Positions 9,480-20,716 of a stretch of 32,357 nucleotides of DNA are shown here, in pieces. The notes beneath the pieces are model-generated. The model was not told where the DNA came from. It worked only from the letters and a program-made list of their open reading frames with translations, and made no database searches. Position numbers and translations under genes: made by a program. Location of the stretch: NCBI GenBank assembly GCA_009602725.1, contig WELB01000086.1, positions 540,666-573,022 of the forward strand. The letters are read 5' to 3'. This stretch comes from Spirogloea muscicola. Taxonomy: Eukaryota > Streptophyta > Zygnematophyceae > Spirogloeales > Spirogloeaceae. Each line of letters starts with the position of its first letter. Position 1 is the first letter of the stretch.

Positions 9480-9650
9480 TCCTTGGCCTAGCTTCTCTGA
9501 CCTGAGGGTGCGTCGCAGGGGTTACCGAGTGATCCGTTGTTGTGCTTGTTTTGTCCTAGCGCCTTCCCCTGGCCCCCTTCTCGTACTCCGTTCCTTCTCT
9601 TTTCCAGCCCCTATCCTCCCTTCTGCTCTCCCAGCCACCCCGCCCCCTCC
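9480..9650 (+). mobile_element. Retroelement fragment with stop-lost RT end (copy M) and tail
   Basis: Codons 9493-9528 read FSDLRVRRRGYR, matching YSDLHLLTRGY-stop with the stop TGA changed to CGA. The following CTTCCCCTGGCCCCCTTCTC and TTCCAGCCCC resemble the tail around 17065-17120. It lies in the divergent MED21/RBL10 promoter region. The coding match is short, so confidence is moderate. Confidence 0.45.
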
Positions 9651-10142
9651 TGGAAGCGTCCTTCCCTCGGCTCTTGGGCTGGCCCTGTCACCGCACCCCG
9701 TCGCCCGACCACAAGGCCGTCCCCGAGCGCTGCGGCCTGCCCGCAGCTCGCCGCCGCGCCGCTGAGGTTCGCCCGCGCGCGCTATCGCCGCCGGCACGCG
9801 CGCCGCCTGCCTCGCCGTCGCCTCCCTCGTGCGCTCCTCCTCCGCGCCTCGCCTGGCCGCCTGCAGCACGCTCTGCCAGCGCGCCTTGCCGACAGCCCCA
9901 CTGCTGCCCCCCTCACCCGCTACAGGCTCAACGGGCGGGCAGCCCTCGCGGCGGGAGGAGCGGCGGCCGGGGTCGAGTGCGCCGGACCAGCTGCAGAGGG
10001 CATCGCGCACCCGGTGGCGATACTGGACGTGAGCTGACCGACTATTCTGTGTGCGCGGGCGCAGAAAGTTGCATCGTGATCCTGATCTCTCCTTTCTCCG
10101 GCGGGCTCCCTCTTTCCTTTCCGACACTCTGGCTTCATCACC

Positions 10143-10222
10143 GTCTGCCGCGGGTGGGGTGACCTTGGCTGTGACACAACCAGTCTGCGGCGGGTGGGGT
10201 GACCTTGGCTGTGACACAACCA
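10143..10222. repeat. 40-bp direct tandem duplication at the rhomboid 5' end
   Basis: Units 10143-10182 and 10183-10222 differ at one base (GTCTGCCGCGG versus GTCTGCGGCGG). The second unit ends on the A of the ATG at 10222. Confidence 0.9.
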
Positions 10223-12267
10223 TGGCAGCGGAGTCACGTCTCCTCTTATTTCTCGCGCCGTGTTCACGCCCGACTTTGCCCTGGCCGTACCTATGCAGAC
10301 GGTTGCTTCACACAAGACCGGGGTCTGGTACTGGGCCTGGGCCTTGGTGTCGGCCTTGGTTCTGACCTGCTCATAAGGAGGTCAGGAAGCGGACCAAGCG
10401 AGGCCGTCGCAGCCTTCAAGAATTGGACCACTGGGCAACTCGAGAGGGCAGCTTCCCTCAGCAGAGCCCCCCTCGGAGGCAGAGGGGGATCTACAAGAGC
10501 CTTACGGCAAGGAGCAGCAGCTCTGCCCGAGGATGGCGGTGCTGTCACCAAGCCCAGCCAAGGTGGACCAAAGAGGAAGCTGACCAATGTCATCCTTGCC
10601 GCCAACACCTTGTGAGGCCTCACCTCACCCTTCTATATTTAAACCCCGTACTTGACACAGTGGACAGCGATGGAGCTGGCAGGCAGAGACCGCAGCTGCG
10701 CATGCTACTACGGCTCGTCCGTAGATCGTAATCAGCTAGCTACCACCAACTGACTTCTGCCAAGCTCCTCATTGCTTGTCCCTTGCTCGGCTAGGGCCTA
10801 CCTCGTGCAGGTTGGGTCCAAGGGAAAGCTTCTGCTGTGGGGCGCTAAGGTGGGTCAAGCCTGCCTCCTCCCTATCACACGATGCAACTGCACAGCTTGG
10901 CAATTGACCATGACATGTTGCTGCTTACAAGCTCTCACCAGAGTGTGCCTTCCGTGGCAGATCAACAGCCTCATAGTCCAAGGGCAGTTATGGCGGCTAG
11001 CAACGCCTGCCTTGTTACATGCGAACCTGCTGCACCTTTTCGTAAGTGGCCAGCCACTTATTCCTGTTCCTCGTCTGGCTGCCTTGGCTCGTGTCCTCCT
11101 ACTTTCGATGCAAGCACTCTGGTAGCCCGCATGCTACTCTGTCAATCTTGAGCTGGACTTCAGACCCAAAAGTGATGCAGCGTGCCTACTGATGACGTAA
11201 CGCGCCGATTGTAACTGCTGGACTGTTGCCCTGTGCTCCTGCAGGTTAATGCCTATTCTCTCAACTCTGTGGGTCCAACCGTGGAGGCCACCATTGGCAG
11301 CTCTCGCTTCCTAGCAGTCTATCTGACGTCAGCTGTTGCAGGTTGTACACTAGAGCCTTCAGTGCTAGCATCCTAAAGCCTGTGTCCAAAAGACCTGGCA
11401 CAAGTTTATCCTTTCCGTACATTGTCAACAGTGTGAGTCCTATCGTAGGGGTGCAGGTTGGTTTGGTTCCACACTTACCTAGCATCTGCGCGTCTTGAAT
11501 TGCAGGATTTACCTGCAGTTACTATTTCAGCCCCCAGCCTTCGGTGGGGGCGTCGGGGGCCATCTTTGGCCTGGTGAGCTTCTGCCAATGCTTCATCCAT
11601 GGCCACGTTGTGATTCGATGATCACTTGTGACATGCTTCATGCTGCAGCTAAAAAGCGGGCAGATGCTCTGGGACTGTCAGGTCGGAGCTTTCGGTGTGT
11701 ACCTGCTCAATCACAGGGCCTTGCTTGGCCATATGGGCAAGCAGAGCCTCAAGCAACTTGCTGGAATGGTGGCTATCAATGTGGTGAGCGTGGCATGTTG
11801 GAACGTGTGGATATGGGTTTGACCTTCCTTTCAGATAGTCCCGTCCAAAATCAGGAGGCCATTGCAGTGTTCTGCAGCTGGCCACCCACGGACAAGTGCC
11901 CACTCGGGCCGGCAGTCATGTCAGCGCTCATCTCTGGCGCGGCTTCTCTATTTCCTGCAGATCTACGGAGCAATGACACCGAGCATCGACAACTGGGGTC
12001 ACGTGAGTTCCTGAGCACACGCATGTGTTGTGCGTCGGACGCCCTTCATGCGGGTGGCATGCTGCCAGAGCGCCTGCTCAGCGTGGTGGACTGGTGCTGG
12101 GGTGGCGGTTGCAGCTGGGAGGCGCAGTGGGCGGCGCGGTGGCGGCGTGGCTGGTGGGGCCGGCCATGCGCGTGGAGGAGCAGGTGGACCGCGCGGACGG
12201 GCGCACGCTGGTGCGCGTGCGCGACCGCTCGCCGCTGGCCAGGCTGCTGCATGGCCGGCGGCGGTGA
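10222..12267 (+). CDS. RBL10: Plastid-type rhomboid intramembrane serine protease (RBL10-like)
   Basis: Rhomboids cleave transmembrane segments within the membrane; RBL10-type members sit in the plastid envelope. Well-supported exons are one ending at 10611, then 10795-10849, 10961-11041, 11245-11341, 11506-11573, 11682-11783, 11961-12002 and 12115-12267. Landmarks in order: [77 protein letters not shown] with the catalytic Ser of [19 protein letters not shown] with the catalytic His, then [16 protein letters not shown]. All splice phases agree. The C-terminus ends in a basic [10 protein letters not shown]. Only the start is unresolved: the exon ending at 10611 is in a different frame from the ATG at 10222, so an upstream exon or a small 5' intron is needed. 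The N-terminal ~100 residues before KRKL are low-complexity, like a transit peptide. Confidence 0.88.
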
Positions 12268-12414
12268 CCGTCAGCAGACATTGGGGTGGGGATGGGGGGC
12301 GCTTGTTACTTAGCGGCCGCTGGCCCGTTCCTGTGGTCTGTGGCCTCTCAAGCTGATCAGCTGCTACGCGAACAGGGTGCAGCACTTCCTGGAGGCTTTG
12401 TGCCTTTGGGTCTT

Positions 12415-12620
12415 GTGTCCTGCTACCATATGCGGCTATCCATGTCCCTACTACCGCTGTCCCAAGCGCTTGATTTGCACAGCAGAGCCGGTCGCGCCCT
12501 TGCAGGTGCCTATGCGCTGCTTGCGCACACAATGCGGCTGCTGATCAATACAGCGGGGTTGCTTTTTCTCCCCTCAGCTCAACTGACTTCCTAAGGCTGA
12601 CACGGGGTAACTAAGAGTGC
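12415..12620 (+). mobile_element. Frameshifted RT C-terminal fragment (copy F)
   Basis: It reads MRLSMSLLPLSQALDLHSRA then GRALAGA, matching MRLSSSLLRSQALAIHQRAG of copy D at 16794. After a frame change it ends STDFLRLTRGN-stop near 12612, matching SEMHVLTRGH-stop. The similarity spans start and end at the same spacing, so this is a diverged copy lying just past the rhomboid stop codon. Confidence 0.55.
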
Positions 12621-12628
12621 CCTGTCTG

Positions 12629-13110
12629 CCAAGCTCGTGGCTTTGCTAGTCATGAACACCCCCTGTATGCACCTGGCTGGCTTTTACAGCCGCTCTTGAT
12701 AAGAAGTAACCGCATTCTTTTTGGGCCCGGTCCTGTGAGACCTGGCCCTGGCCCATGGCCCCTTCGAACTTGATCATGTTTTTTTTGTCTGGGGTGGTCA
12801 ATCAAAGCCATGCCCTCTACTGGAAAGAGTTTTTTCTATGTGAAGCCGGCCTTCATTTCCAGAAGAAGTGAGCTCTTTCAAGTAGGGCGGGGGCTGTGAA
12901 AAGGAAGGAAGTGGCTCTCCCGAATTGGGCAAGGGCTGTGAGGCTGTGAAGCAAGCTGCGGCTGCTCAACAGGGGTTACCGAGTGCCTCGTGGCCACTTG
13001 AGTCACTGTGTGATTTAGCCCTTCCTCTGGCCCTTTTCGAACTTTGTTCATACTTTTTCTGGGCTGGCCACTCAAAGCTATCGCTATGGAAGTGCCTCTC
13101 CTTGTGAAAA
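12629..13110. mobile_element. Cluster of retroelement tails in both orientations, including copy N
   Basis: 12629-12699 repeats the 145-211 unit. 12765-12830 is a plus-strand tail (CCCCTTCGAACTTGATCATG, then TGGGGTGGTCAATCAAAGCC). 12893-12945 is a minus-strand tail (GAAGTGGCTCTCCCGAATTG, GGCAAGGGCTGTGA). 12955-13080 begins LRLLNRGYR, the RT C-terminal end with its stop TGA changed to CGA, followed by a decayed tail with GGGCTGGCCACTCAAAGC. These are nested, eroded 3' ends. Confidence 0.55.
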
Positions 13111-13428
13111 GCCAGCCGATGGGCCGAAAGGCGCCAGAACCACACGGACAGGAGAGCCGCTGGCCGTCGGCGGCCCGCCCGTGGTACGGCAGCCCGCCAA
13201 CGGCCGCCGTGGCGCCGACAGTGTGGTCTGGCTTGCTGTGGCCTGCCCACTTTTCCACTGAGTTGCGCACCGCGGGCCGTCTCCGCCCGTCTCGCCGCTC
13301 GTCTCGCCACCCCCACCCCGCCGTCTTGCCGTCGGCGGCGCGCGCGCCTGCAGCGGCACTCCCCCCCAAAATTTTGAAGGGGGCTTGCCTGCAGGCCGCG
13401 CCGCCGCTCGGGCGGTGCAGTGTCGGCC

Positions 13429-15407
13429 ATGGCGCGCCCCGTCGTGCTCGTCACCGGCTGCTCCGCCGGCGGCATCGGCCACGCGCTCTGCCGCGCCCTC
13501 CTCGCCGCCGGCTGCCGCGTCTTCGCCTCCGCCCGCCGCCTCGCCGGTCCTGCTCCGCCTGCGCTACGATGCCCGCGCACTCTTCCCTGCGCCCCCCGCC
13601 CGCTTCTCGGGCGGTGACGGACAGCCCTGAGTACTGACTTAGCTCCATCGGCTGTGCAGCCATGGAGGGGCTGCAGGAGCTTGGAGCGGAGCTGGTGACA
13701 CTGGATGTCACAGTGCAGGTACGCGGCGCCCCTTCCCACCTCACCGGCCCGTCAGTCCCACCGCTGGCGCAAGTCAAAGCGTCGCCCCATCTCTCCGTGA
13801 AGCCGCTCTCGAGATCACCCGTGCGGACATGCGCTCACACCTGCGCGCCCTTTGCCACTCGCACTTGGACTTAGCAGCAGCAAGCTGTCCTACTCTTCTG
13901 CTCACGTGGTAGCAGGCGCGAACCTGTGCCTCCAGGACTCTGTGACAAGGTGTGTAGCCGAAGTTATTGCCAAAGCGGGGCATGTGGATATTCTGATCAA
14001 CAATGCCGGGATCAGCGCCGTTGGTCTGTGTTCTGACCCATGCAGTCCATGTGCTTATGCTTCCAGCATGAAGGCCTCTCAAAATCATGGCGACAGATAT
14101 ATCGATGGTTAAGCTAGACTGGGTCTTACTCGCAGCTCGCTGCTCCTACGACACAGCTGCTACGGTCACTCGGTGGTTGCCTTTGCCGTGATGCGAGCAG
14201 GCCCGGTGGCCGAGATCCCTCTTGAGACAGTCCGCAACACCTTCGAGACCAATGTGTTTGGCACGCTTCGCACAATTCAGGTCAGCGTGGGTCAGCTCAG
14301 GACGCCAGCCGCTCTCGATGCCGAAGCAGAGACAGGCATGGAACGCTGTTTCTGCAGCATGCTTGTCTTTGAAACGGCCTATGCGGCTTCTGTCCTTATT
14401 GTTGCCTCTTACCTGCCTCCTCGAGGGACCAGGAAGTGGTGCCTCACATGGTGAAACAGGGGCATGGTAAAATTGTCAACGTGGGGAGCATCGTGGGCTT
14501 CGTGTCAACACCATGGGGGGGCATTTACTCTGCCTCCAAATCTGCTGTTCACGCCCTGACAGACTCGCTCCGCATGGAGCTGCTCCCTTTCAACATTTGC
14601 GTGACGCTTGTAGCCCCAGGAGCCATCAGGTCAGCAGCTGTGAACACCTCCTCCCATGATCTGGAGACAGCTACTTCTTGCCAGACTTCAAGTGTTGTCC
14701 TGGCCCCTGCTGACGAGTTTGTGCCATGATTGCAGATCCAACATAGCAAGTAATGGTGCTGCACGGGATGGCTCTATGACTCTTACGCTCTATGCCCCCT
14801 ACCAGAAAGCTATCGATTCACGCCGTGGGGCCTCTCAGTCTAAGAAGTCAACTCCTGCCAACATCTTTGCAGGTTGTGACATTGACAGACCTCAGATGTG
14901 TGAGATGGGCCTATCTGCCCTTGGAAAGCTCTGGTTGCAAAATGCTGATCGGCAGGCGGCCAATACTTGGTGTCACGGGCGACTGTAGTGTCTAGGCCAT
15001 ATGTTCAGTCAGCATTCAGGTGCTTGCGGCAAGAAAGGGGTAGAGGGTGGCTTAGGGGCCAGGAGATCATTTTGTCTTACTGTTAAAATACATGCACTTG
15101 CTGGTACGGCACGTCGGTAATAGCAACTCGCAAGCCTTTGCCAGTTTGCACAGATTCTATTCTGTCACTATTTTCAGCGAAGATTCACGAGCCTGACAAA
15201 TGGACGTCATTGGGCGCTTCTTTGCATGCAGACAAGGTTGTTACGGAGATTCTGAAAACCCACCCTCCCGCCAGGGTTGTGCTTGGCCACTTGTCAACCG
15301 TTGCGTACATCCTCTGGCTGCTACCTACTTGGCTTCGTGATTACTGCTTGGCTTCTGTCTCTTCCCTTAGTGGACGACCTCCTCAAAAGTCCTCACAAGC
15401 TCACTGA
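13429..15407 (+). CDS. AYR1-like short-chain dehydrogenase/reductase (1-acyl-DHAP reductase type)
   Basis: A classical SDR of 284 residues built from seven exons: 13429-13546, 13660-13718, 13936-14023, 14201-14280, 14433-14629, 14736-14872 and 15232-15407. All phases agree. It shows the dinucleotide-binding TGCSAGGIGHALC near residue 9, VTLDVT, INNAG, a conserved NVFGTLRTIQ helix, the active-site Ser of NVGSIVGF and the YSASK catalytic Tyr/Lys. These are followed by MELLPF and VAPGAIRS. The TGCSxGGIG form, and a C-terminus with YAPYQKAI, VVTEILKTHPPAR and GHLSTVAYILWLLP, match the NADPH-dependent 1-acyldihydroxyacetone-phosphate reductase (AYR1) group of lipid metabolism. That group is usually membrane-associated, and the hydrophobic end fits. 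The exact substrate cannot be told from sequence. The first ATG opens the Rossmann fold directly, so no targeting peptide is seen. Confidence 0.88.
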
Positions 15408-16055
15408 CTTCTTTCATGTGGACCATGACTGGCTCATACACGATTGCTATATCAGCCTGGACTTGCTCATACTAGACATGAGTCTCAGTCTGGCCTCTAC
15501 GAATCCATCCGCTGCGAACAGGGACTGCCAGGTCATCACTACTTCAACGACGATCTTAATTTCATTGTGTACAGTGTACAAGTTGATTGATTGCTGCTGA
15601 AATGCAATTCCCGCCAGAGCTCTACATATGGCTGGGGGCTAGTATGTGTTCCCACGACTCTTAGGCCGATGTAAGCCATCTGCTAGAAGGACAACTATCA
15701 AAGACGGGCTTGGTGAAGGAGTCTAGACGCAACGCAACCTGTAGCAGAACCAGATGCCAGCCTATCAATCCTGTTCACCTGATCCTACCAGTACACCGTG
15801 ATTGTGAAATACGCATGGCAGTAACCAAGCCTGCCGGCGTAATCACGAGAAAGAGTGATGCACTGCTAAGTGATGAATCAGAAATACCAGGGGGGCTTGG
15901 ATGCGTCTTCGTTGTCAAACCCGATAGACGAGCCTCAACATCCTGAATGCGGACGGGTGTGGGACACAATCACTTCAGCCTGCCCTGACTGTCGACCCAG
16001 GCCGCTCTGCTGGGGCGCGAACCTTCGCTTCAACATCTGCGTGCTCTGTAGGAAG
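15408..16055. other. Convergent intergenic region (SDR and PET100 3' sides)
   Basis: No conserved exon is seen. TGTAA at 15670-15674, about 265 nt past the SDR stop, is a candidate green-algal polyadenylation signal for that gene (inference from motif only). Confidence 0.35.
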
Positions 16056-16417
16056 TCACTGACCCGAGGTGGCCTGAGGACCGGAGCCTGCTGCCCTGTT
16101 CTTGCGGGCCAGCTCGTGTATCTCCTCCGCAGAAGGAGGCCGCGGGCCTTCTGGGGGATACACCACGTAGGCGCGCTGCATTTGCGGGCGCGGCAGGATG
16201 CCAGTACATGAGGCTGGGCACGAGCAGCAGCAGCAGGAGAGCGGCCTCGCCGGTTGTTGAAAGGGGGTGGGGGGGGTCGGGGGCTCACGTTGCGTATGAT
16301 CCACTCCAGGTTCTCGGGGTTGCTGCCGAAGGTGAGCATCAGCGCGACGGGGATGGAGACGTAGCACGCGAATTTGAAGACCTCGAGCAAGCCCTTGGAG
16401 GTGCCGCGCGCGGACAT
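16056..16417 (-). CDS. PET100: PET100-like cytochrome c oxidase assembly factor
   Basis: Two exons (16417-16289 and 16175-16056) give an 82-residue protein. It carries a short N-terminus, an EVFKFACYVSIPVALMLTFG membrane segment (about residues 12-31), a linker NLEWIIRN, then YVVYPPEGPRPPSAEEI and a basic tail. This layout is the mitochondrial PET100 pattern: small, single N-terminal transmembrane helix, YPPE motif, COX assembly at the inner membrane. The first ATG starts the conserved block, although the frame stays open upstream to 16777 without a convincing ATG in between. It is divergent from CAP and convergent with the SDR gene. Family identity is from motif memory, so moderate-high confidence. 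Confidence 0.8.
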
Positions 16418-16639
16418 GGGCCCCGGGGGGAAGGCCGAGCGGCACAGCGGCCGTGAGGCAGGCGCCGCAATCCCCTGGGCCCCAGTGTTCAAGGCAGGCC
16501 TCCTATGGGGCGTGGGGGGCGAGCTCAAGAGGCCGGGCCCGGCCCGACGGTGCGAGGGGCGCCGGGTGGTGGTGGTGGGGAAGGCCAAGGCGGCGTCGCC
16601 GGCGGGGCGGGCAGCGTGGGCGCGGCTGGCCCGGGGGCC

Positions 16640-17170
16640 TGGCACGGTGGCAGCCGTCTGCGAACTGAGGTTGCTTAGCAGGGGTTGCTGAGTGCTTCGT
16701 GGCTGCTTCGTTTCTTTTTGTGCCTGCCGACGTAGTCGGGCGGGTAGCTTAGGGCATGCTAGCCTCCCGCAAGCCATCGTCGCATGCTCGAGAATGCGGC
16801 TATCATCGAGTCTACTGCGCTCCCAGGCACTGGCGATACACCAGCGTGCTGGGCGTGCATTAGCCCAGGCTAATGGCTTCCGTGGTGGTGGTTTGGCTCC
16901 TCAGCTTAGCTTGTCAGAAATGCATGTGCTCACTCGGGGACATTAGCGTCCCCCTTAGCTAGCTCATTACCCCGTAACAGGACAATTGTAAGGCTTGAAT
17001 TGGCCTCACTTGCAATGTCATGCGCACAGCGCGCCTTCACTTGGTGCTTGTTGTTCTTAGTGCTTCCCCTGGCCCCTTCTCGTCCTTTGTTCATCCACTT
17101 TTGGGCTGGCTTTTTCCAGCCCCTCTCCTCAATGGGCGAGCCCTTCTTCTTCTACTGCGGGTAATGCGGC
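16640..17170 (+). mobile_element. Two RT C-terminal fragments in tandem (copies O and D) with hairpin tail
   Basis: Copy O ends LRLLSRGC-stop at 16691. Copy D is open from ATG 16794 to stop 16946, with MRLSSSLLRSQALAIHQRAG, RALAQANGFR and SEMHVLTRGH-stop. It is exactly 50 codons, like copies A and G. Its 3'UTR runs through CTTCCCCTGGCCCCTTCTCG to the perfect 7-bp hairpin GGGCTGG-CTTTTT-CCAGCCC (17103-17122) and ends CCCTTCTTCTTCTAC. The cluster sits between the divergent PET100 and CAP 5' ends. Confidence 0.65.
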
Positions 17171-17234
17171 TGCTGATGGTGAGAAGATTGCGGCTGCTGG
17201 GATGGCCGCTATGTATCCATCATCAATTCCTCCG

Positions 17235-17320
17235 ATTGGGCTTTCTGCTTTCGAAGGGGTCGAGGGCCGTGAAAAGGCCAGCCCGGAACGAGTGGACAAG
17301 GTCCGGAGAGGCCGGAAAGC
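17235..17320 (-). repeat. Inverted retroelement tail
   Basis: The reverse complement contains CCGGACCTTGTCCACTCG, then GGGCTGGCCTTTTCACGGCC and CGACCCCTTCG. This is the GGGCTGGCC...GGCC hairpin region of the family, somewhat decayed. It lies about 200 bp upstream of the CAP coding exons. Confidence 0.5.
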
Positions 17321-17509
17321 ATTGTATCACACAGCTACGCAAGAACCACACGAAGGATGGTTGCCTGGTAACCAGCAAGAGCTAGCTAGCTTGTCGTGCT
17401 TGCGCCGCGGGCGTCAGCTGGTCGGCTCTGGGGCTGGTAGCGGGGGGGGGGGGGCCGCCGGAGCCGGCCGTCCGGCAGAGCTCGTCTCCGCCGGGCCCTC
17501 GGGTGGCGG

Positions 17510-20359
17510 NTCGAGGCCGCCGTGCAGCGCCTGGAGGGCTTGGGGGCAGCCCCCCCGCCTCCCGAGGCGCCCGCGCCCTCTGCCGCCTCGGCCTCGGCCT
17601 CGGCCTCGGCGTCGGCCTCGGCCTTCGGCGCCCTGGTGGCGGAGGGCGTGGGCAAGCTCCTGGCCGCCGCGGACGCCATCGGGCCGGGGCAGGTGCTGGA
17701 CGCCACGCGCCTGCTGGAGCAGGCCTTCCGCGCCGAGGCCACCGTCGTCCTCGCCATCTCCCGCTGCAAGGCACGCGCCTCAGCCTCACCCCGGGCTGCT
17801 GCCCATTGCCCAGCTGCCGCCATCGCAGCTCGCCTGCACGCACTCGAGGTCGTCCAGATCAGCTCGCCGATGAGCTCTGTTGGGCACCTCCACACATCAC
17901 CGCAGCTCAGCCTGCAGCAGGACCTCCAAGCAAGCGCTAATCGAGTGGCCTGAGCTCCTGGAAGCAGATCCGCCACTGCTCACAGAGCCTGCCCTGAGCC
18001 TGCAGAGTCGTTGGTGTGCAGAAGCCAGAGGAGGCAGCCTTGGGGCCGCTGGTCCAGGGCGTGGCGGATGCGATTGCCCAGGCGCACAAGCTGACCGAAG
18101 GGCGGCGCACCGAGAGCTACAACCACGTGAAGGCCGTTGCAGAAAGCCTAGCGGCACTCAGCTGGGTGGTCTACTCCGGCAGAGACTGTGGTGAGGGCGT
18201 TGTGGCAGGGGCACACTGTCACGAGCCCAAGCAGCAACCTTAGCAGAGGTTCTGTAGGGGTTGGCATCCAAGTGCGACCTGGCAGCTGGTTGCAGCTGCA
18301 CCAGAGGCTGCGTCCTCGCCCTGCCTGAAAGAGAGTCAATATCACTGCAGGGATGAGCCTGCCCGCGCCACATGTCGAGGAGAGCTGGCAAGCTGCTGAG
18401 TTCTTTAACAACAAGGTCAGATGACACTGACAGACTGTCCGCTTGGAGCGCTGCACCACACAGACACTGTCACACAAGTCCCTGCGATTGTCGGCTCATA
18501 GCTTGTTCTAGAGACACCTGCAGACAAGACCATCGTGTATTGCAGCACGCTGTGGTCCTTGAGAAATGCACACTGCCGCTCATGTGCAGGTGCTTGTAGA
18601 ACATAGAGGCAAGAATGCAGACCATGTGGAGTGGGCCAAGGCCTTGAAAGAGCTCTACATACCGGGCTTACGGGACTATGTGAAGCAGTTCCACAGCACG
18701 GGCCCTGCTTGGAATCCGGTGGGCATTGATGTGGTCAATTTCGCAGCAGACAGTGTCCCTGCTAAAAGCCCTCCACCTCCGCCTCCGCCTGGACCTCCTC
18801 TGCAATCTGTGGCACGTCCTTCCGGCCCCCCTCCTCCTCCTCCTCCTCCTCCACCACCTCCTCCTCCACCTCCCCAAAGCACCACGACCTCCAGTGCAAA
18901 GGCTTCCCAGCCTGCACCAACAATGGCCAAAGTCTTTGCCGATCTCAACCGTGGAGAAGCTGTCACCACCGGTATGGGATGCTTTGCTTGTGATATTCCA
19001 AGCCAACGGGCAACTGACACCTTGTTCGTACAATAGCTGCACGCGTTGTAAGTTGTAGTAAGCAAGCACTTATGCTGCTGTATCTCCCTAGATCACACTT
19101 ACATGAAGTTCCTGATGTGCTACTCTTCACTGTGCCAGGCCTGCGGAAGGTCACAGATGACATGAAGTCGAAGAATCGTGCTGATCGCACAGGAGCAGTA
19201 CCCGCATCTTCAAGTGGCCCGTCAACAGCTGCCACAGGCCAAGTGCCTGCAACGAGCACTTCCAGCTCAGCACCTCCCATATTTGAGCTGCAGCAGGGCC
19301 GCAAGTACCTCCTCTAGCACATCCACATTTGGGCCTGTACTCCGCTTAGAAGCCATGACAGGACACTGCGCGGCATGCAGCAATTGATCTCCTCATAAGC
19401 TTGTATGTTGTGGAGCATGATTCACGTCTTGTCCTTGATGGCCAGGTGGGTGATTGAGAACCAGGTTGAGCAACGGGCACTGGAGGTTACGGAGACCTCA
19501 GCACGGCAGTCAGTTTACATTTACAATTGTAGAGGCTGCACAATCAAGGTCGCAGGTGGGTGAAAAGATGCGCCTGTTTGGCATGTGAAGCGATGATGTT
19601 GGTACTTAAAAGGCAGATTGCAGATGACGATATTCTTGTGCAGGCAAGGTGAATAACATCACAGTGGACAAATGCATCAAGACTGCTCTTGTGTTCCAGG
19701 TCAGTGGTAGGCATGGAGCCAGAAGTGTGAGAAACTCTGATATGTTCTGATGGAGCAAGCTTCGTAAGGGCAAGATCTGACGAGAAACTTAGCCCAGCTA
19801 TGGATTTGCTGCAGAATGTGGTGGCTGCTTTTGAGGTTGTCAACAGCACAAGTGTGGAAATCCAATGCCAGGTCCGACATCGTCATACATGCCCAGCAAC
19901 CCAACACCATGCTTTGAGGATGTTATCAATCTGGCATGAGCTGACTGCTCGTCATAGACTGATGTGATCAGATGTTGCTGGCTGCCAGGGTATAGCGCCT
20001 ACCATTGCTGTGGACAATACCAATGGCTGCCAGCTGTACCTCAGCAAGGACTCCTTAGGAGCAGCTGTGACCACCGCAAAATCCAGCGAGGTCAATGTGC
20101 TTGTGCCAGGCCTGTCTGCAGAGGATGACCCTGTGAGTGTCCTCCCACCAGCCCCGCCTGAGAGCTCAACTTGGGACACGGTTCTTGACAATGACTGCTT
20201 CTCATAGTGCCATTGCCACCTGAGAGATCAAGAGGAACTCATGCCTACTGTCTGCATGTAACTATGATGCAGGTGGAGCACGCCTTGCCAGAGCAGTTCT
20301 TAAACGAGTTTAAGGACGGTAGGTTTGTCACCACACCAGTGTCTCATTCAGGTGGTTAA
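17510..20359 (+). CDS. CAP1: Adenylyl cyclase-associated protein (CAP, Srv2)
   Basis: CAP recycles actin monomers with cofilin in the cytoplasm. Exons: (start unresolved) to 17770, 18022-18190, 18351-18415, 18590-18971, 19139-19304, 19446-19555, 19644-19699, 19815-19871, 19989-20132 and 20273-20359, about 498 residues. Domains: N-terminal EAAVQRLEGL helix and helical-folded domain (HKLTEGRR, GRDCGMSLPAPHVEESWQ, HVEWAKALKELYIPGLRDYV), a polyproline linker with 16 consecutive Pro, the WH2-like LRKVTDDMKSKNR, then the C-terminal beta-helix CARP domain (WVIENQVEQ, VNNITVDKC, VAAFEVVN, NTNGCQLYLSKDSL, TTAKSSEVNVLVPG). It ends TTPVSHSGG as in plant CAP. The first resolved intron appears to use a GC donor (17771). 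A hexanucleotide (GCCTCG)n near 17584-17630 encodes alternating Ala-Ser. The N at 17510 and lack of a nearby ATG leave the start open. It is intact otherwise. Confidence 0.92.
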
Positions 20360-20716
20360 TATTTATTGTGTAAATGCTACAAGCAATGAACTAGCACAGC
20401 AATGCATGCAAACATTGCCTGGTAGGTTGTTCGCTTGTGGACACATCATTCAGAAAGGCTGCCTGTGGACACTGTTGAGGTGGGATAAGTCTGTGCTGTG
20501 CCAAGCAATAACCTTTGTCAGTCAGAGACCTTCGTAAGAAGGAAGCAAGAGTGACCAGAATGAAAGTCACGTCAGTACACGGTTCGCACCTGAACTCTCT
20601 TGCCAAGAGGCAAGAGCAATGATAAGGTACCGACACACCCTAGCGTGGAATTCTACAAGTAACAATCCTCGGAAATATGGAAACCAATGCCCAGCTTTGC
20701 AGCTCGCACTGCTACT
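20360..20716. other. Short convergent intergenic region (CAP / ABC1K3)
   Basis: It contains TGTAA at 20369-20373 just after the CAP stop, possibly a polyadenylation signal though unusually close. No other feature is recognised. Confidence 0.35.

Noticed and set aside
18771-18880. CCT/CTC repeats as a free microsatellite or CRISPR-like array.
   Set aside because: They encode the polyproline linker of CAP in the correct frame.
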